34,169 bases of DNA. It comes from Acidobacteriota bacterium. Lineage in GTDB: Bacteria > Acidobacteriota > Terriglobia > Bryobacterales > Bryobacteraceae. Below the pieces are notes generated by a model that had not been told where the DNA came from, ran no database searches, and was given only the letters and a program-made list of their open reading frames with translations. This document shows, piece by piece, positions 30,799 through 34,169 of this stretch; position 1 is the stretch's first letter; the number at the start of each line of letters is the position of its first letter. Location of the stretch: contig JACQZR010000170.1 of NCBI GenBank assembly GCA_016213775.1, forward strand, positions 1 to 34,169. Direction: 5' to 3'. The position numbers and the translations under genes were made by a program.

Positions 30799-33700
30799 AT
30801 GGAAATCGTACATAAAATGTCCCGCAAAATCACGCTCGTAATTCTGGCCGGCCTCATCGCCGCTACCCTCGTTGCCCAGGTGGAGCGCGCGACCATCTCC
30901 GGAATCATTCATGACAAAAGCGGCGCGGCCCTCCCCGAGGCCCGTGTCGACGCTGAAAATCTCGCCACCGGTGTGCGCGCTACCTCCGTCACCAACAGCA
31001 GCGGCAACTACTATCTCCCGCTGCTTGCCGGCGGCTACAAGATCAGCGTCTCACACGCAGGCTTTTCCACTGCTGTAGTCCCCAATCTGACTCTTACTGT
31101 GGGTCAGAATGCTACTGTTTCCCTCGCCCTCGAAGTCTCTTCCCTGCAGCAGCAAGTCACCGTCGTCGAAGTAACTCCTCTTATCGACCAGGAAACAGCC
31201 AGCCTGGGAGCTACCATCAATTCTGAACAGATCAGCGAACTGCCGCTACTCGGCCGAAATGCCTTTTCTCTCGTCGTGCTCGCACCAGGGGTAAACCCGA
31301 AAGGCAATCCCGGTACTGGTCCGCTCATCAGCGGTGGGCGATCCAACGCTAACGCGGTCCTCCTCGATGGCGCGCAAATGCTGAACTCCACCACCAACGA
31401 CACCTCTTACTCGCCACCGCTTGAGTCAGTGCAACAGTTCAAAGTGCAGACCAGTAGCTTTCAAGCTGAGTACGGCCGCACTGCCGGCGGCGTCCTGAAC
31501 GTCACCACCAAAATGGGGACGAACGAATTCCACGGCGCCGTCTACGAGTACTTTCGCAACGACGCGCTCAACGCCAACACTTATTCCAACAATCTCGTTG
31601 GCCTCCGTAAGAGCGTCGTCCGCCGCAACGAATTCGGCGGTGCGCTTGGCGGACCAGTGCTGCTCCCACGCCTCTACAATGGGCGCAATCGTACGTTCTT
31701 CTTTCTCGCCCTGGAAGCCGTTCCCGATCGTGCCCCGCAATCCCTGATCAGCAATGTCCCGTCCACGCTACAGCGCAACGGCGATTTCAGCCAGACTTTC
31801 GGCGCCAATGGCCGACAAGTTACCATCTATGACCCCACCACGTCCGCAGTCGACTCCGCGCGTCCCGGCCAATACCTGCGGCAACCATTCCCTGGCAACC
31901 AGATTCCCGCGGCACGCATCAGCCCGGTTTCCTCCAGGCTCCTGGCCTATTATCCACAGCCCAACGCTCCAGGCGACGCAATCGTAGGCACACGGAATTT
32001 CCTCAAGAACGGTAATAGCGCCAGCGCGGCGAAGAAACTGCTCGCTCGCTTCGATCATTCTCTCAGTGATCGCCAGCGCCTGTTTGGACGCGCCGGCGTG
32101 ACATTCAATTCCACCACCTCAACCGCAGTCATCAATGACGCTTTTCCTCAGCAGACCTCAACTGCGTTCGAACCCATCACATCGCTCACTGGCAGCGCGG
32201 TGGCCGGTGACACCATCACGTTCCGGCCGAACCTGATCGCTGAGTTTCGTGTCAGCTACCTCCGCAATCATAAGGACAGCGTCCCGTCGAGCATGGGTTT
32301 CGATCTCACTCAGCTCGGCTTCTCGCCGGCGGTGGCCGGCACCGCTCGAGCCGCGATTTTTCCCGGTATCGCCATCACCGGCCAGGCTCCCCTCGGTACT
32401 GCCACCACCGCACTCCGGCTGAGCGTTCAGGAGAATCGCCAGGCACAAGGCGTCTTCACATGGGTCACGGGCAAACACACCGTGAAAGCCGGCGGTGATT
32501 TCGAAATCTTCCGCAACAACACCTACTCGCCAAGTAGTCCTGCCGGCACGTATTCGTTCAACGCCGCTTACACTCAGGGCGCCAACCCGACGACTGCATC
32601 TCCAAACGCCGGCCTTGGCTTAGGCTCCTTCCTCCTCGGTCTCCCCGCTAGCGGCTCGCTCAGTCTCGATCCCGCTCTCGCCGCGCAGCAGGTGTACTAT
32701 GCCGGGTTCGTTCAAGACAATTTCAAGATCAGCCGGCGATTCACACTCGATCTCGGTCTCCGTTACGAACTCACCACGCCGTGGCAGGACCGCTTCAACA
32801 ATCTGGCGTACTTCGACCCTGCTACTGACGACGTGGTGACGGGCCGTCCCGGCGCCATCCGTTTTGTCTCTCCCAATCAACGGGGCCAGACCGATACCCA
32901 GACGCGAAACTTCGGCCCTCGTGCCGGTATCTCCTGGTTATTCGCGCCGAAGACCACCTTCCGCGCGGGTTACGGCATGTTCTACGCGCAGGGCAATCGC
33001 GGCATAGGTGCTGTGTCCAGTGAACTCGGCCAGGGGTTCCAGACCAGCACATCCGTTTATCTCGGACCAGCAGGTGTCAACCCCTACGTCCCACCCGTCG
33101 GCGCCAACATGTCCAATCCGTTCGTCACCGGCTTTCTGATTCCGCCGTCGAACCTGGTGGGAGGTGGCGTGAGCACCATCATTCGCAACGTCGCCAACCC
33201 AACGCAGCACCAATGGACTGCCAACATCCAACGCCAGGTCACATCGAACCTCGTCATCGAGACTGCCTACTCCGGCAGCCGCGGTTTGCATATCTGGCAG
33301 GACACTCCGCTGAACGCCGCCCACCCGGTCTATCTATCCCTTGGCACGGCCTCGGCGCAACAAACGCCGAACCCCTTCTTTGGAAAGATCGCGACCGGCA
33401 CATTGAGCGCCGCCACGGTGGTCGCCCGGCAGCTTTTGCTGCCTTTCCCGCAGTACACTTCCATCAACCTTCACCAGTACCCGGTGGGCGACTCCAGCTA
33501 TCACGCCTTCATCATCCGTCTCGACAAACGCGTCTCCCGCGGCTTCACCGTGCTTGCGTCCTACACCGCGAGCAAACAAATCGACAATGTTGGCGAGCAC
33601 TTCAGCGGACGCAGTGGCATCGCCAATCCCTATGACCTCCGCATGGGCCGTTCTCTCACTGATTACGATGTCCCGCAACGCCTCGTCGTCAGCTACATCT

Positions 33701-34169
33701 GGCAGTTGCCGCGGTTGCGTCAGGGGATCGCCGGGAGCATCATCGGAGCCTGGCAGATGAACGGTATCACCTCGATACAAAAAGGAATGCCCATCGTCAT
33801 CACCGCCCCTAATACAGCGGCCCTGCCCGGACTCACTTCCCGCGCCGACCGCCTTCGCAGTGGAGTGCTATCCAGCGGCCAGACTCGCGACCACTGGTTC
33901 GATACGACAGCCTTTACGGCCGCGCCCGCTTACACACTCGGAACCGATTCCCGCAGTGAGCCCAACCTGCGTTCCGCCGGCATGTTCAACTTTGACTTCT
34001 CACTCATGCGCAACATCCAGTTGCACGAACGGATCCGCCTTCAAGTCCGCGCCGAAGCATTCAACATCATGAACCATGCGCAGTTGAACGAGCCCGACAG
34101 CAGCGTCAACTCGCCCACTTTCGGTCGTATTCTCGGCGGAAGCGGCAATCGCTCCCTCCAGTTGGGAGC
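30799..34169 (+). CDS. Oar-like TonB-dependent receptor (3' end cut by window)
   Basis: At least 1123 codons, open to the right edge with no stop. A signal peptide (RKITLVILAGLIAATLVAQ) is followed by a carboxypeptidase-regulatory-like Ig domain (~30-115, ATISGIIHDKSGAALPEARV). The plug region has ELPLLGRNAFSLVVLAPGV and GGRSNANAVLLDG, then FQAEYGRTAGGVLNVTTKMG. A long beta-barrel follows, with repeated aromatic strands (LARFDHSLSDRQRLFGRAG, LDLGLRYELTTPW). The last residues (FGRILGGSGNRSLQLG) match how these proteins end, so only a few residues should be missing. It is an outer-membrane importer of unknown ligand, a family strongly expanded in Solibacteres. No partner gene lies in the window. 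Confidence 0.93.
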   Translation, partial: MEIVHKMSRKITLVILAGLIAATLVAQVERATISGIIHDKSGAALPEARVDAENLATGVRATSVTNSSGNYYLPLLAGGYKISVSHAGFSTAVVPNLTLTVGQNATVSLALEVSSLQQQVTVVEVTPLIDQETASLGATINSEQISELPLLGRNAFSLVVLAPGVNPKGNPGTGPLISGGRSNANAVLLDGAQMLNSTTNDTSYSPPLESVQQFKVQTSSFQAEYGRTAGGVLNVTTKMGTNEFHGAVYEYFRNDALNANTYSNNLVGLRKSVVRRNEFGGALGGPVLLPRLYNGRNRTFFFLALEAVPDRAPQSLISNVPSTLQRNGDFSQTFGANGRQVTIYDPTTSAVDSARPGQYLRQPFPGNQIPAARISPVSSRLLAYYPQPNAPGDAIVGTRNFLKNGNSASAAKKLLARFDHSLSDRQRLFGRAGVTFNSTTSTAVINDAFPQQTSTAFEPITSLTGSAVAGDTITFRPNLIAEFRVSYLRNHKDSVPSSMGFDLTQLGFSPAVAGTARAAIFPGIAITGQAPLGTATTALRLSVQENRQAQGVFTWVTGKHTVKAGGDFEIFRNNTYSPSSPAGTYSFNAAYTQGANPTTASPNAGLGLGSFLLGLPASGSLSLDPALAAQQVYYAGFVQDNFKISRRFTLDLGLRYELTTPWQDRFNNLAYFDPATDDVVTGRPGAIRFVSPNQRGQTDTQTRNFGPRAGISWLFAPKTTFRAGYGMFYAQGNRGIGAVSSELGQGFQTSTSVYLGPAGVNPYVPPVGANMSNPFVTGFLIPPSNLVGGGVSTIIRNVANPTQHQWTANIQRQVTSNLVIETAYSGSRGLHIWQDTPLNAAHPVYLSLGTASAQQTPNPFFGKIATGTLSAATVVARQLLLPFPQYTSINLHQYPVGDSSYHAFIIRLDKRVSRGFTVLASYTASKQIDNVGEHFSGRSGIANPYDLRMGRSLTDYDVPQRLVVSYIWQLPRLRQGIAGSIIGAWQMNGITSIQKGMPIVITAPNTAALPGLTSRADRLRSGVLSSGQTRDHWFDTTAFTAAPAYTLGTDSRSEPNLRSAGMFNFDFSLMRNIQLHERIRLQVRAEAFNIMNHAQLNEPDSSVNSPTFGRILGGSGNRSLQLG

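Noticed and set aside
31104-33780. Several minus-strand open frames opposite the right-end receptor gene
   Set aside because: The plus frame from 30799 is open to the window edge and has receptor domains throughout; the minus frames are codon-bias shadows.
1-34169. CRISPR arrays, tRNA or rRNA genes, insertion sequences with terminal repeats, phage att sites
   Set aside because: I saw no regularly spaced repeats, no tRNA-like cloverleaf or rRNA stretches, and no transposase motifs or flanking target duplications. Structured RNA genes cannot be excluded by eye.

Overview
The window reads as chromosome of an Acidobacteriota member, most like the Solibacteres/Bryobacterales (Candidatus Solibacter-type) lineage. 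This rests on family content, not on a database match. The signs are an Oar-like TonB-dependent receptor with an N-terminal carboxypeptidase-regulatory domain, a winged-helix/TM/TPR regulator, a decayed MacB-like (ADOP-type) permease, the acidobacterial 'PKTW...' dihaem cytochrome c, and a protein with the GPVTEEGRRRSSQNACKH-type N-terminus. The DNA is GC-rich and genes are tightly packed with many 1-4 bp start/stop overlaps.

Region 1 (about 22-7474, all minus strand) looks like one long oxidative or catabolic operon. In transcription order it holds a DUF418 membrane protein, a secreted dihaem cytochrome c, a SgcJ/EcaC-type SnoaL protein, an isochorismatase-family hydrolase, an ester-cyclase-like protein, a DUF6868 membrane protein, a Tat-exported bicovalent flavin (BBE-type) oxidase, and another SnoaL/DUF4440 protein. 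It is full of scars. There are two extra broken copies of the cytochrome 3' end, a ~100 bp direct repeat joining the cytochrome tail to the hydrolase head, and a frameshifted ester cyclase. A divergent ToxR/CadC-like TPR regulator (7559-8989) sits at its head.

Region 2 (8997-14918, minus) is a likely amino-sugar or glucan utilisation operon: GH9 glycoside hydrolase, a degenerate M48 protease (HSISH for HExxH, plus a frameshift), an NagA-like deacetylase, and a ROK-family protein. Region 3 (15.0-17.9 kb) is a patch of small and broken genes: a conserved hypothetical, a permease pseudogene, a secreted lectin-fold-like protein, a small conserved hypothetical and a regulator tail remnant. A large composite hairpin lies between two of its convergent genes. 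Region 4 (17888-21427, plus) is a SNF2-family ATPase followed by a SWIM zinc-finger protein.

Region 5 (21449-30223) is the most unusual part: a compact cluster with no PKS or NRPS. On the minus strand it runs methyltransferase, radical SAM enzyme with atypical cysteine spacing, LpxL-like acyltransferase, acyl carrier protein, AMP-ligase, GT4 glycosyltransferase and cytochrome P450. A polysaccharide-pyruvyltransferase-like gene diverges from the methyltransferase across a 44 bp gap containing a perfect palindrome. A 2OG-Fe(II) oxygenase flanks it. I infer activation of a carboxylic acid onto the carrier protein, transfer by the LpxL-like enzyme to an acceptor, and decoration by glycosyl, pyruvyl, methyl and hydroxyl groups. 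The product is unknown. The window closes with a small ASCH-domain gene and an almost complete TonB-dependent receptor running off the right edge.

Several genes are called broken from frame analysis alone. If this is a draft or metagenome assembly, some single-base shifts at homopolymers could be sequencing errors; the larger deletions cannot be explained that way.
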